Below, one piece after another: positions 36,544 through 49,014 of a stretch of DNA of 64,000 nt. The stretch covers positions 22,171,927 to 22,235,926 of the forward strand of contig JANJXV010000024.1 in assembly GCA_024803745.1 (NCBI GenBank), given 5' to 3'. A program made the position numbers and the translations under genes. Origin of the DNA: Megascapheus bottae. Taxonomy: Eukaryota > Chordata > Mammalia > Rodentia > Geomyidae. How positions within the stretch are numbered: position 1 is the first letter of the stretch; each line of letters begins with the position of its first letter. Under the pieces are notes generated by a model that saw only the letters and a list, made by a program, of their open reading frames with translations, was not told the DNA's origin and made no database searches.

Positions 36544-37854
36544 AAATATTTATTTTATTTTTTGTTGTTGGGGTAAAGTATAGAGGGATTACAGTTACAT
36601 TCGCCAGATAGTAGGTGCATTACTTCTCACACAATGATAGCCCTTCTCATGTTTCGTCTCCATTTCCCTCTCCCCATCCCTCCCAATCATCTTCCTTTTC
36701 CTATTTCAAATAAACCTATTTACAATATACCAGATAACAAAGTCAGATACAGAAATAATATGAGATTAACCCAAGGGCAACAAAAGAGAAGAGAAATAAC
36801 ATAGTACATTAAGAACAACAATCACACAAGATAAAGCTCTTGTTTCCATATCCTAGAGATCCTTTCATTTAGTCTCATCCTACATGACCTTATGTACCTA
36901 GGTTTTGAGCTATTGTAATCCTCTGCTAGGAGAGTCTTAGTTGTGTACTAATTATTACAAATGAGGGAAACCATTGAGCCTATGTTCCTTTGGGTCTGGC
37001 TTACTTCACTTAATGAAGTGTTTCCATTGCCTTATGAATGGGGTGATGTTGTTCTTTCTGACAGCAGCATAGAATTCCATTGTGTATAAATACCACATCT
37101 TGTTGATCCACTCATCAACTGAGGGACATCTGTGTTGCTTCCATATCTTTGCTATGGTAAACAGTGCTGCAATGAACATTATTGTGCTAGTGGATTTAGT
37201 ATGCCCTTGTTTCTGGACAATTGGGTAAATGCCAAGTAGTGGAATTGCTGGGTCATAGGGGAGCTCTATGTTTAGTCTTTTGAGGCACTGCCATACTGCT
37301 TTCCATAGTGGTTGAACAAGTTTACACTCCCACCAACAGTGTAGTAGGGATCCCTCCTGGCCACATCCCTGCCAGCATCTGTTATTAGATTTCTTTTTGA
37401 TTTCAAATAATTTTTTAATTAAAGAATTTATTAACATTGATCTTTACATTATATTTCAAATGTCATGATTAACTAGCAAGTATTTAAGAAGGGAATCTCT
37501 GTATACAATCAGTGGCACTTAGGTATTAGAATTAAGCATTAATTAAATTAAGCATTAATCTGTAATAAAGCTATGTCTATAGAGTATATAGATTATTATA
37601 TAGATTATTAGATTTCTTGATCATGGCCATTCTAACTGGAGTAAGGTGGAATCTCAAAGTTGTTTTGATTTGCATTTCTTTTATGGCTAGAGATGTCAAG
37701 CATTTCTTCATGTGTCAATAGGCCATCTTATTTCCTCTTCAGAGAAGTCTCTCTTTACGTCTTTAGCCCACCTTTTATTGCGATGGTTGTTTCTTTGAAG
37801 ATTTTTTTTTAGAGAGATTCAATTTTTTACCTATAGATATGTTTTAGATATGAG
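36544..37854 (-). mobile_element. L1 insertion, ORF2 C-terminus and 3' UTR, minus orientation
   Basis: Encodes the ORF2 C-terminal region ([15 protein letters not shown], then YDPAIPLLGIYP and MWYLYTMEFYAA) with frame breaks, then the 3' UTR. Flanked by a 17-bp duplication AAAACAATTCCTTTTTA (36527-36543 and 37855-37871). Split by the foreign segment at 37396-37604. Confidence 0.93.
37396..37604. mobile_element. Unidentified 209-bp insertion inside the L1
   Basis: AT-rich segment absent from the other L1 copies at the same point (compare 40187-40210 and 62312-62336). It is bordered by the 14-bp duplication TTATTAGATTTCTT (37382-37395 and 37605-37618). No poly(A), tRNA boxes or known family recognised. 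Confidence 0.7.
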
Positions 37855-38024
37855 AAAACAATTCCTTTTTAGGTTAAAGATGAAGAGATCAAGAAACAAG
37901 GAGAAGGAAATCATGGTTTTCCTTCCCTTCCTTCTTTCCTCTTTTCCTCCATTATTCTTCCTCCCTCCCACTTCTTTCCTTTTTATTTATTTCCTTGCTT
38001 CTTCCTTATCCTTCTTCATTTTTT

Positions 38025-38211
38025 TTGCCAGTCCTGGGCTTGAGCTCAGGGCCTGAGCGCTGTCCTTGGACTTTCTCAAGGCTAGAGCTCTACCACTTGA
38101 GCCTCAGCACCACTTCTGGCTTTTTTCTATGTATGTGGTACTGAGGAATCGAACCCGGGTCTTCATGCATGCTAGGCAAGCACTTTAACCACTAGGCCAA
38201 ACTCCCGGCCC
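38025..38211 (-). mobile_element. IDL-Geo dimeric SINE, full length
   Basis: Near-consensus copy in minus orientation with a perfect 15-bp target duplication CCTTCTTCATTTTTT at 38010-38024 and 38212-38226. Confidence 0.93.
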
Positions 38212-38274
38212 CCTTCTTCATTTTTTTCCTTCCCTATTTCTCCCTTCCCTCTCCCTTTTGTCTCTTCAATTTTC

Positions 38275-38289
38275 CTTTCTTTCTTTCCT

Positions 38290-38344
<55 letters not shown>

Positions 38345-38358
38345 CTTTCTTTCTTTCT
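38275..38358. repeat. (CTTT)n microsatellite
   Basis: About 20 CTTT units, ending at the start of duplication copy B. Confidence 0.96.
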
Positions 38359-38361
38359 GCT

Positions 38362-38514
38362 TGCCCTCTGCTGCGTCTAGCTCAAATCACCAGTCACAAT
38401 AAGTGCATAGCCAACGACGGCAAAGTTCATTTCTTGCTTTCATCCTGTGAAAAATTGAAGAATTGGACTTAAGCATTTATCCACGAAATGCCTAATCAGA
38501 AATGTCATACAATC
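38362..38514 (+). repeat. Local direct duplication, copy B
   Basis: Second copy of 35275-35432, 3.1 kb away in the same orientation, lying exactly between two CTTT/CCTT arrays. Confidence 0.8.
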
Positions 38515-38567
38515 TTTCTCTCTCCCTCTTTCTTTCTCCCTCCCTCCCTCCCTCCCCCCTCTTTCTC

Positions 38568-38615
<48 letters not shown>

Positions 38616-38662
38616 TCCTTCCTTCCTTCCTTCCTTCCTTCCTTCCTTCCTTCCTTCCTTGT
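38515..38662. repeat. (CTTT)n(CCTT)n microsatellite
   Basis: Pyrimidine tract with about 10 CTTT units switching to about 10 CCTT units, right after duplication copy B. Confidence 0.96.
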
Positions 38663-38675
38663 TTCATCTTTCTTT

Positions 38676-38790
38676 CTGAGAGTGTCTTGCATGTAGCCAT
38701 ACCAGGCTAGTCTTGAACTCACAATTTTCCTGCTTTAGCATTCTAGGTGTTGGATTACAGGCATCTGCCTCTATGCTTGTCTTGTACTTA
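38676..38790 (-). mobile_element. Degenerate B1-like SINE
   Basis: Plus strand carries CCAGGCTAGTCTTGAACTCA and TGGATTACAGGCATCTGCC, the complement of a B1 body and head. Confidence 0.6.
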
Positions 38791-39357
38791 TTATAAACTG
38801 AATAGTGTATCCTAATTTATCTACTCAGTAAAGCCTAACAGGAAAAGCCTATGCTTCCAAGTGTCTGATTTGCTCTCATTTGTTATTTCTTGTGTGTCTC
38901 TTTTCCCATAGTAAATTGGTGAATACCCCTTTCTAGACAGGTCATATTACCCCACTTGTGGGGAGTAACTTTCTCTTTCTCCTTTAAAGACAGCCATAGA
39001 TCCAAGAAAGAAGCATCCTCATATCGCTGCCTTATCTTCTGAAGGCTGTGGACAAAGGGATGTGAGCAGGGTGTGTTACAGGGGCCATATGGACTCTTAT
39101 TTAGGAGATAGTTGGCATTTTTGCATCATGTCTACCTATTGCGCTTCTGTCTGGAATTTTTTCCCCCTTCCTTCTGTTTATTTTTTATAGTCAGTTGTCT
39201 GGTTCTTCCCTCGATTCTGTTTTTTGGAAGCAGACAGCTGCTTAACATAAGAATGTGTCTCCCACTTCAGGGATGGCACAGCCCACAGTGGTGAGCTGCA
39301 CTTCAAGAAACCTTTACAGTTGATCATATTAATTTTATTTAGGCAACTATAGTTTCT

Positions 39358-42211
39358 TTTTTATTGTCATCAATAGAAGAGTTACATTATATTCACCAGA
39401 TAGAAGGTGCATTACTTCACATACATTGATACCCTTTCTCATGTCCTTGTTCCCATTTCGCTGCCCCTACCCCCACCACTCATCTTGTTTTCCCCCTTCC
39501 CTATCCTATTTCAAATAACCAAATAAGCATATATACAATATATCATATAACAAGGTGAAATACTGTAACAATATGAGATAACCAAGGGACGGAAAAAGAG
39601 ATGAGAGATAACATGGTACATTAAGGACAATAATCACTCATTATATGGCTTTTGTTTCTATACACTGGAGGTCCTTTCATTTAGTGTCATCCTATATGGC
39701 CTTATGTATCTAGGTTTTGCTCTATTGTGAATCTCTGCTAGGAGGACCCAAGGTTTCTACTTGTTATGACAAATAAGAGAAACCATTGAGTCTATGTTCC
39801 TTTGAGTCTGGCTTACTTCACGTAATATGATTTTTTCTAGGTCTTTCCATTTCCTTAAAAATAGGGCAATGTCGTTCTTTCTGACAGCAGCATAGAATTC
39901 CATGTGTGTAAATACCACATTTGTTGATCCACTCATCAACTGAGGGCATCTGGGTTGGTTCCATATCTTTGCTATGGTAAATAGTGCTGCAATGAACATC
40001 ATTATGCTAGTGGATTTAGTATGTCCTTGTTTCTGGACAATTGGGTAAATGCTAAGTAGTGGAATTGCTGGATCATAGGGGAGCTCTATGTTAACTTTAG
40101 TCTTTTGAGGAACTGCTATACTGCTTTCCACAGTGGTTGAACGAGTTTGCACTCCCACCAACAGAGTAGTAGTGATCCCTTCAGCATCTGTTGTTATTAA
40201 TGTTCTTGATCCTGGCCATTCTAACTGGAGTGAGGTGGAATCTTAGAGTTATTTTGATTTACATTTCTTTTATGGCCAGAGATGTCAAGCATTTCTTCAT
40301 GCATCTATAAACTATTCTTATTTTTTTCTTCAGAGAAGACTCTCTTTAAGTCTTTGGCCCATCTTTTAATGGAATGGTTGTTTCTTTAGAGATTAGTTTT
40401 AGATTGAGGGTTTATGTTATACCCTGCTACCTTACCAAAGTTTTGAATCAGCTCAGGCAGCTTGGGCGTGGAGTCTATAGGATTCTTTAAATACAGAATC
40501 ATGTCATCTGCAAAGAGGGAAAGTTTCACTTCCTCTTTCCCTATTTGGATCCCATTTATGCTTGCTTCTTGCCTTATTACTCTGGCTAGGAATTCTAATA
40601 CTATGTTAAAGAGGAGTGGAGAGAGTGGGCATCCTTGTCTCATTCCTGATTTTAGAAGAAATGGCTTTAGCTTTTCACCATTAAGTATAATGCTAGGTGT
40701 GGGTTTGTCATACACAGCCTTTATTATACTGAGGAATGATCCATGGATTCCTAGTTTCTCCAGAGCTTTTAGCAGAAAGGGGTGTTGGATCTTGTCAAAT
40801 GCCTTTTCTGCATCTATTGAGACAATCATGTGATTCTTGTCCTTGCTCCTGTTGATGTGTTGAATTATATTAATTGACTTGTGTATGTTGAACCAGCTTT
40901 GCATCCCTGTGATGAATCCTGTTTGATCACAGTGTATAATTTTTTTTGATGAGTTGTTGTAGACGGTTGGCCAGTATTTTGTTGAGAAGTTTTGCATCAA
41001 TAATCATCAAAGAAATGGATCTATAGTTCTCTTTCTTTGATGAATCTCTGTCTGGTTTGGGGATGAGGGTTATAGTGGCTTCATAGAATGAGTTCGGCAA
41101 AGAGCCTTCCTTTTCAATTTCGTTAAAGAGCTTGAGGAGTATTGGTGTGAGCTCTGCTTTTAAGACCTTATAGAATTCAGCTGTGAATCCATCTGGCCCT
41201 GGGCTTTTCTTGGGTGGAAGGTTTCTTATTGTCAGTTCTATTTCAGTGCTTGAAATAGGTCTGTTTAGTTGGATTTGGTCTTCTTGGTTCAGTGTGGGTA
41301 TGTTAATATTGGCTAGAAATTCATCAATTTCTTCTAGATTCTCAAATTTGTTGGCATAAAGGTTTGAAAAGTATTCCCTCATGATATTCTGGATCTTGAT
41401 AATTTCTGTCATGGTATTATCATCCTCATCTGTGATTTTGTTTATTTGAGTGTGCTCCCTTCAGTTTTTGGTGAGAGTTGCTAAGGGTCTGTCAATTTTG
41501 TTAATTTTTTCAAAGAACCAACTCCTTGTTTTGTTAATTCTTTGTATAGTTTTTTTGGACTCCAATTCATTTAATTCTGCTTTGATTTTAATAATTTGTT
41601 CCCCTCTACTGGGGTTGGTTTGTTGCTCTTTTTCCAAAATCTTAAGGGGCAGCATTAAATTGTGGGTTTGCGATTTTTTTCCAATTTGTTAATGTAAGCA
41701 CTCAGAATTATAAAATTTCCTCTGAGTACTGCCTTTCCTGTGTCCCAAAGGAGCTGATATTTTGTGTGCTCCTTTTTGTTAAATTTCATAAACTGTTGAA
41801 TTTCTGTTCTGATCTCCTCGATGGCCCATTAGTGATTCAACAATGTGTTGTTCAGTCTCCATGAGTTACAGGGTTTTCGTTGGTGGAGATTGGTGTTCAG
41901 TTCCAATTTGATGCCCTTGTGGTCTGAGAGAATGCAAGGAATAATTTCAGTGTTTCTGAATCTACACAGGTTTGTTTTATGCCCTAAAATGTGATCTATT
42001 TTGGAAAATGTTCCATGTGCTGCTGAAAAAAAAAGTGTATTGTGATGTTGATGGGTGGAATAATCTGCAGATGTCTATTAGATCTAGTTGGTCTATAGTT
42101 GTTCAATTCTGAGGTTTCTCTGTTGAGTTTTTGCCTGGTTGATCTGTCCATAGGTGAGAATGGAATGTTAAAGTCACCAACAATTACTATGTTTCAATCT
42201 ATGTATGGTTT
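39358..42211 (-). mobile_element. 5'-truncated L1 with reverse-transcriptase region of ORF2
   Basis: Largest retrotransposon in the window (2.85 kb). On the minus strand it includes the ORF2 RT domain, with [28 protein letters not shown] and the catalytic FADDMILYL, then the C-terminal region and 3' UTR. The frame is broken near 41450, 40950 and 40200, so it is dead. Imperfect duplications TTAGGCAACTATAGTTTCT (39339-39357) and TTAGACAACTCTAGTTTCT (42212-42230) flank it. Confidence 0.95.
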
Positions 42212-42230
42212 TTAGACAACTCTAGTTTCT

Positions 42231-44190
42231 ATCTCTCTGGATTTACTCTGACCCCACCAACACACATGTGACATTACCCAATGAAAGCAGACTCTGTGAC
42301 TCCAAGGATTACCAATTATGTGGAGGGAGCAGGATTTTCTGTGAGTTTAGGTCACACAGCACCTTTATGCCTAGAGTGTAGCTAAAAGGTGGAAAGGAAG
42401 AATTTTGTCATAGACTACGAAAATGTTTCTATGCCACACTGTTTTTTCTGGTTCACGCAGGCAACTGCATGCTCTTAGGAAAACTGTTCAGTATGGTACT
42501 ATTTCAATAAGTTAGACAACTACAGTCTTCCCCAAAAGATGGAAATCACTGTAGGTATTTCAGAGGTTGGTTAATATGTAAACAGAATTGAGAAGCCAAA
42601 GGCATGAGAGCCAGTGAATAAGGCCTAAAATTATCAACAAAAAGAAGAGATTACAAATCTACAGACTGCAAGGACAAAACGGGAGCGATCTTAACTGAGC
42701 CTGGGATTCGACCTGTTCAGAAAGTCAAGAGGAGTGGGAGCTGGAGCCACAGAGGATCCATATGTGCTAAGCACCTAAAACAGAGAGGGGGGAGAGGAGA
42801 GAAAGAATAGGAGGGGGAAGATGAGGAAGAGAGAACGGAAGGAGACAGCCATTTTGATCTCTACTTTGATTCTCTCACCATTGGCTGAGTCTTTGCAGAA
42901 GGGAAGGAGATGGGTTAACATCACAGTTCATATGAATGTCTCCAAAGAGCCATCTTGAAGAGGGATATCGGCACTTGGGACCCTCACTTCTTTTTCTTTC
43001 ACTACACAGCTGCCCAAAGGTGAGCAGCATCTTCTGTCACATGTTCCCACAATGAAGGACTACGTGACCACAGGCCCCAAAGCAGTCACTAGTGGAAGCT
43101 TCCAGAATATGAGCCCAGATACACCCTTTCTGCTTTTCCATTGGTTTATCTCTGACATTTTGTCGTAGTACAAAAATCTGATTGACAGAGTTCAATCTTG
43201 ATGACAGAGTATGTGAGAGAAAAAGCCAGAATGAGCTACTGACAGAAAGAGAGTGTGAGGCACACCCAGTCCTGCTCCATCACTCAGTCTACCAAGGATA
43301 GCTCAAAGTTGAGCACAAAGCTTTTTTTTTTTGGTAACATGCATTGGCCCAAAGAATCTTAAGAATTACATCTTTTCATCGTTTGGAAGTAGAGTACACT
43401 ATGAGAGTACTCAGTCCTATTCCCGCGACACTCTATAGCAGCAGTGATTATGATAATAAAAATACCTCTGCTGATAACGGACATCAACTCAGGAATTAAG
43501 AAAAGTTTAGAGAGAGCTCAGTAATGAGTAGAGACAACATGGTAACTAGCTTATTTATCTCCTTTGGAAAAAATCTCCCTTTAGGGAAATTTCAAAGACA
43601 CTAGAAGTGAACTCTGAAGCAAAGATATAACCAGGAAATTTGAGTTATTGATATCCATTTGACATTATGGTTATCTACAGATAGCAAGGTGCTATTTAAA
43701 TTTTTTTTAAAAGCATGAATATTTCTTTTTAAAAGCATATCCTGCGTTATAATAATAAGTAAAAATGGCTTAGTTATTTTTCTTTTAAAATATCATTATG
43801 ACCATTAAAATCCTGAAAATTGCATGCAAACTAACCTAAAGACTGAAGGTGAAGAGAAGCAATCAGTGACATTGGACACAAGGAATAAAAGGGTAGTAGC
43901 TTTTTTGAGTTTCCTTTTGAAATCATATACCTCAAACATGGAACTAAAGAATTTAGACACCCAGAAATGCAATAGACAATAAAATATGCAATAGATAATA
44001 AAAGCTCCAAGGAAAGCTTCTCTCTCTAGCTAAAGCACCAGAAAAACAAAGAGGCAGCCTACAAAGCCATAAAAACCTACAGTAATTACTTAAACTAACA
44101 GCCATAAAGAAAACTGGCTCCACTCCCATCTATGCAGGCAAAGGTCAAATGAGAAGCCTAGACATGTTGGAAAGGCTACAATGGAGGAGT
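42231..44190. other. Unannotated intergenic sequence
   Basis: No gene, SINE or L1 that I recognise; a GA-rich patch at 42785-42845. Probably unique or very old repeat sequence. Confidence 0.5.
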
Positions 44191-44192
44191 TG

Positions 44193-44244
<52 letters not shown>
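44191..44244. repeat. (CA)n microsatellite
   Basis: About 26 CA units. Confidence 0.97.
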
Positions 44245-44246
<2 letters not shown>

Positions 44247-44873
44247 AATCAAAGACCAGTCAGAGGAGCACTGATGGAGGACCAGGAGTTTAACTATGAA
44301 TGATTGGTGACAAAAAAAGCTCCCTTTTCATAATATCTTTGGAGGCCAGGCAGTAAACAGACATTCCCTCACTTTCCCCTTCTCCTTCCCTTCCCCCATT
44401 TCCTTCCTCTTTCCCACCCACTTCCTTTTCTCTTTCCCCTTCTAAACAAAGAGGTACCCTACAGGCCAAACAGGGGGATTGAAATCCTATCCTTGACCAA
44501 CAGTCATGAAGAGCCCTAGACTGAAGTCACTTAGGAAATTTGAATTCTTTCCTCACCAGGCAGTGAAAAAAGATGATGTACCCTCATATTCTATTGGATA
44601 GGTGTCATGAAAAAGACAGCCAAAATAGTAAATTTAAATAATTTAACATGACGAAGTACACATTTCAGTGAAAATCTCTCCTGCACCTTGGAGATAAAAA
44701 ACTGGAAGAAAAGAAGATAATAGATCAACACAGATGTGGCAGGAATGTCAGAATTTTAAATAAAGATTTTTAAAGAAAACGACAATGAAATTGCTTAAAT
44801 AATTGTTTTAACTGAGTAAATGAAAAAATATATCTTTAGGAAGTACTGAACATAAAGAAGAATCCAGAACATA

Positions 44874-44922
44874 TTACATACATACATCATGCATATATAC
44901 ATACATACATACATACATATAT
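44874..44922. repeat. (CATA)n microsatellite, imperfect
   Basis: TACATACATACATACATA run with ATAT interruptions. Confidence 0.85.
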
Positions 44923-45089
44923 AACTACGATTAAAATTTCAATAGATTAACTTGACAATGATTTGGAGGAAGGAGGGAGCCATGTTTATATGAGAATCAC
45001 AGAAATTTCTTGATCCAAACAATACAGAAAGAAGAGACTGGAAAAAAATTAATAGATCCTCAGAAAATCATGGGACTTCAATAAAAAGA

Positions 45090-45560
45090 TAGCCAACTTT
45101 CATGACATCAAAAAAGGGTTACACAAGTACTCAAAAAAATGATAACTGAAAAGTCCTTCAAGTTCAATGATAGATGTATACCTGTAGATTCAAGAATCTC
45201 AGCAAATCCTAGCGAAATGAGCCCCAAAAGAGTCACATTGTACCAAACTTCTGAAAACTAGATATAAAGCTCCAAAAGCAACTACACATGTATGTGGAAA
45301 AAATTCAAATGGCAGTGGATTTCTTGTCAGAAATCATTTAAGAAAGGAAGAGCTGGCATATTTTTAAGTTCTGCAATGATGTGAATTTTATATACAGAAA
45401 AATAATATCCTGCAGGAGTCATGCAATGATCAAGACGTCTCAGATGAAACCAATCTCAGACAAGTTGTCATCAGAACAACCCTGAAAGAAGTTTGACTGA
45501 ATAAAAATCTCAATTCTCACCTCAAAGATTCAGCAAAGGTAATAGACCTAAGGGCAAAAA
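45090..45560 (+). mobile_element. Ancient L1 ORF1-end relic
   Basis: Plus strand shows, in order, the diverged but recognisable end of an old mammalian L1 ORF1 (GGCAGTGGATTTCTTGTCAG, AAATAATATCCTGCAGGAGT and AACAACCCTGAAAGAAGTTT are landmark segments). Many indels; no open frame. Confidence 0.5.
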
Positions 45561-45699
45561 AAAACAATTTAATTAAAACCAAAAATGGGGAAAAGTCAAT
45601 GAAACAATAATAGCCACTCTGAGAAAAAAAAAGGATTAAAATGGACAAATCTCTGGAGTTGCAAGAATTTCCTTGGACACATCTGCCTCCAAACTGGCC

Positions 45700-46200
45700 A
45701 TGCCAGATGGCTGAATGAATGATTCTGTCAAGTCTAGCATGATGAGCAAAGGTGTCACGGAGACGCTGCTTATGGAGCAGTGGGCTAACTCAGTTGCTTT
45801 GGCTACATAGAAAAGATTTTATGTTGTAGATAACATCACACTAACCCGAGGGCTTTACAGACTTACGGGCACATCTGTAATATATGCCACTGTATGGGGA
45901 TTCATTCCTACAGGGTCAAAGAGTCCACCAGAAAAGCCATAAAAATTTTTTAAAAAGTCTTATTGTTGTGTAAGACTTTAAAGGCAATTCAGAAGACATT
46001 TATGGCAGACTATACCAATAAATGTAAAACAACTACAAGTATTTCCAGGACTTACAAGGTTTTTGGCACATTTTTATACCCTGCCTTGGTTAAATTGCCA
46101 GTCTCCTGTATAATTGAGAAAAGAGGAGTTACGTGGAATTGGGACAAAAGGACTCAAGAGACTTTTGAACAACCCAAGATTCTTGTGGAGTAGGTAAGAG
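45700..46200 (+). mobile_element. Decayed endogenous-retrovirus pol fragment (ERVL-like)
   Basis: A degraded RT active-site-like segment near 45820-45850, followed by a 76-codon open stretch (45963-46193) ending in a WNWDKRTQETFEQ motif resembling the RT-RNase H connection of ERVL-type pol. Frameshifts, in-frame stops and missing flanks make it non-functional. No LTRs seen. Class assignment is tentative. Confidence 0.4.
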
Positions 46201-46414
46201 AATTATGTATTCTATTGCTTCTTTTTCCTGGGAACCCTGTGCTCTGTCACTGGGGGACTATAGCAGACAGTGCCAATAGAATTCTGATCCATACCACGGA
46301 GAGAGGCTGAAGCTCCATATACAACACAGCAGTATCTGCTGATCACCTAAGATGCCCCAAAACAGGTGGCGTCTCTCACTGGGACTACTTGAGTCATGGC
46401 TATGAAAAAAAATA

Positions 46415-46672
46415 CTAAGCTGTGTGCCAGTGTCTCACACCTGTAATCCTAACTACGTAGAAGACTGAGATCTGAGGGTCACAGTTCAAAGCCAGCCTAT
46501 TCAGGAAAAGTCTGTGAGATTTGAGACACTTCCAATAAACCATCAAAAAAAAAAAGCTGGAAATAGAGATGTGGTTCAAATATTAGAATACATTAGAATA
46601 TCAGCCTTGAGCTGAAAATCTAAAGGATAGTGCCCAGGATGTCAATTCAAGTCCTGGTTAAAAAAAAAAAAA
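46415..46672 (+). mobile_element. 7SL/B1-headed SINE with Geo-like right monomer
   Basis: CACCTGTAATCCTAACTACG, TCTGAGGGTCACAGTTCAAA and CAGCCTATTCAGGAAAAGTC (head), then the A-rich linker and a mutated Geo part, ending in an A run. Confidence 0.75.
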
Positions 46673-46679
46673 AAGGAGG

Positions 46680-47751
46680 TGGAGAAAGTACAGGAGGAAG
46701 AGGAAGGGAGGAAAGAGGAGTAGGAGGAGGTTACATCTGAAGGGGACACAAGATCAGACTTCATAGGCACATGTGCTTAAAATAACAACTAAGGAGCTTA
46801 AATAAAGGCACCCCGTGTTGGTGGGAACCAATGCTTGCAGAAGCTATTGTTAAAACAAACTCCTTGCCAAAGTAGGGAATCTTCCCTCTCCTGAGTTCTT
46901 TGCCAAGAAGGCCCTCAAAGCCTCCCACGGCAGATAGGCTATTACCACTGCAGTCAAGTACATGCCAGAACCAAACAGGAAGTTGCTGTTGCTGAAGTTG
47001 TCACATACACGGGTTTCAGAACACGGAGAAATCAAACTGAGACTGAACTGGATGCTTCCTTCCTCCAGGCTAGCATTTGTAGTGCTGAGGGCGCTGTGCA
47101 GGCTGCTGGGGGGACAGGGGGCGGCGTGGAAATATTGTCACCAAGAGTCTCACTCAACTGTGGAACTCGTGTGTTACAGGAATCCCTGTGGGAAGTGCCC
47201 ACGGGTGCAATAATCACACAAGTAGTAGGAATGCAATAACCACTTTCCAATCAACCATTGTGCCTGCTCTGCAGGAGGGGGGCTGTTTGGTACTATAAAC
47301 CAGGACAAAAAGCCTGGCTGGGAAAGTAATAGGCCCTGGTCGTGAAGTCAATGCCATTGTTTTGTTAAAGAATATCATGTGCTAGTGAAATTGCTGTTGA
47401 ACTTTTATGTCTATTGTCTACCAAAGTTGGAAGGGGAACCTCTTCTTGTGGTGAAGAACAGCCAGAGCAACAGCCCACAGAAGATCTGGCTGTTGGAGGA
47501 ACATTGAAGTGCTTACACTTGTCCTGAAATATGCTAATGTGCACCACTCCTGATATTAGGGCAATTTCTTGGAAGTCCCATTATTGAGGTAGAGCCTTCT
47601 TTAGGCAATAAAACTGTGGGAAGCCATGCAGTCGAGAATGTCTCAGTCCCAGAGTGAGTCTAGAATGAGTACATGTGAGTCCTGAGCCACAAAGGCCACA
47701 GTATGGGATGGAATAACTGGATGATGTTTCAGCATGGGTATCTGAATATTC
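46680..47751. other. Unassigned intergenic sequence
   Basis: Starts with a GGA-rich patch (46675-46735). The remainder is moderately GC-rich and non-repetitive in the window, with no long reading frame. It could be more of an old retroviral or retroposed sequence, but I recognise no domain. Confidence 0.4.
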
Positions 47752-47767
47752 ATAACCCCTGTTTCTT

Positions 47768-48134
47768 TTTTATATATATTTTTTATTGTAATTAATAGAA
47801 GGGTTACATGATATTTTCCAGATAGATGGTGCATTAATTCCCATACATGGATACCTTTTCAAATGTCTTGGTCCCCATTTCCCTCCCCCCCACCCCAACC
47901 CCTCATCTTGTTTTCCCCCTTCCCTATCCAATTTCAAATAACCAAATACAAATATATCCAATATATCAGGTAACAAAGTGAGATACTATAACAATATGAG
48001 ATAACCAAGGGAGAGCAAAGGAGATGAGAGATAACATAGTACCTTAAGGACAACAATCATTCATAATATGGCTTATGTTTCTATATCCTAGAGATCCTTT
48101 CATCTAGCGTCCTACTATATGGCCTTTTTTATCA
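47768..48134 (-). mobile_element. L1 3' UTR insertion, minus orientation
   Basis: 5'-truncated L1 with the characteristic polypyrimidine stretch at 47874-47932. A perfect 16-bp duplication ATAACCCCTGTTTCTT flanks it (47752-47767 and 48135-48150). Confidence 0.93.
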
Positions 48135-48334
48135 ATAACCCCTGTTTCTTAAAGAACTCAATCAGACTAATGCCACCCTTCACTGGCATAGGGGTGGGTG
48201 ATGGTCTCCCCAAAGCTATATGAAGGCCATATAGAGTGGAGAAGCAGAATGGTCTGGGAGATACAATGACTCTTGAAGACATGACATGTACTATCCACAA
48301 CAGGTACTGAAGATGTAGAATCATATGCATTTTT

Positions 48335-48450
48335 GCTGGTGAATTGGAGATAAGGGTCTCACAAACTTTCCTGGCTGGATTGGCTTTGAACCCCAATCCT
48401 TCGATCTCAGTCTTCTGCGTGGCTAAGGATTACAGGCGTGAGCCACTAGG
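48335..48450 (-). mobile_element. 7SL/B1-type SINE fragment
   Basis: Plus strand has TTTCCTGGCTGGATTGGCTT and AAGGATTACAGGCGTGAGCC, the complement of the 7SL head. Confidence 0.65.
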
Positions 48451-49014
48451 ACCTGATAGATACATGTGCTCATACTCTGTTGCTTTGTACGTGTGCTCAT
48501 ACTCTGTTGCTTTGTACGTGCTGCTGCTGTGTGTGGGACAGAGGCCCTGTGTTTGACTGTTGGCACAAGAATAGAACCTTTAACTCCCCTTCCACGGCTC
48601 AGGGTCACCATAAGAAGTAAACAAAGGTGTAAGAGCTAGAGAGTGAAGGGAGTCTAGTGAGACTAGTCACAAATCCTAGCTAGAGTAATGCCATCCTGTA
48701 GAAGTCACATTTAGCTCTCCTCTGTGAGTACAGCAAAACAAAGGCACCCTTCCAATGGTCAGATGGTGTTTGTTGAGACCGACACAATCCCTGATAAGAG
48801 TAAAGACAAAGTGCACACAAATAAATAACTTCCTCAAAATCTGGTTTTCTCGGTGCCTTATGGTATGTGAGCCTGTGATCACCTCTGCACTTGCATTAGG
48901 TTTCCGCAGAGAAACAGAACTAATAAGTGTGTGTACATATGGGCAAATAAATATTTTGTCAGTATAGAAATGTTTATTTTAAACAGGATCCAGAAATATG
49001 TAAAACTATTATTC

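Noticed and set aside
39358..42211. Functional L1 or host RT gene
   Set aside because: The RT motifs are readable but the frame is broken in several places and the 5' half is missing.
46680..47751. Processed pseudogene
   Set aside because: Fairly GC-rich, but I found no recognisable protein, A tail or target duplication, so I left it unassigned.
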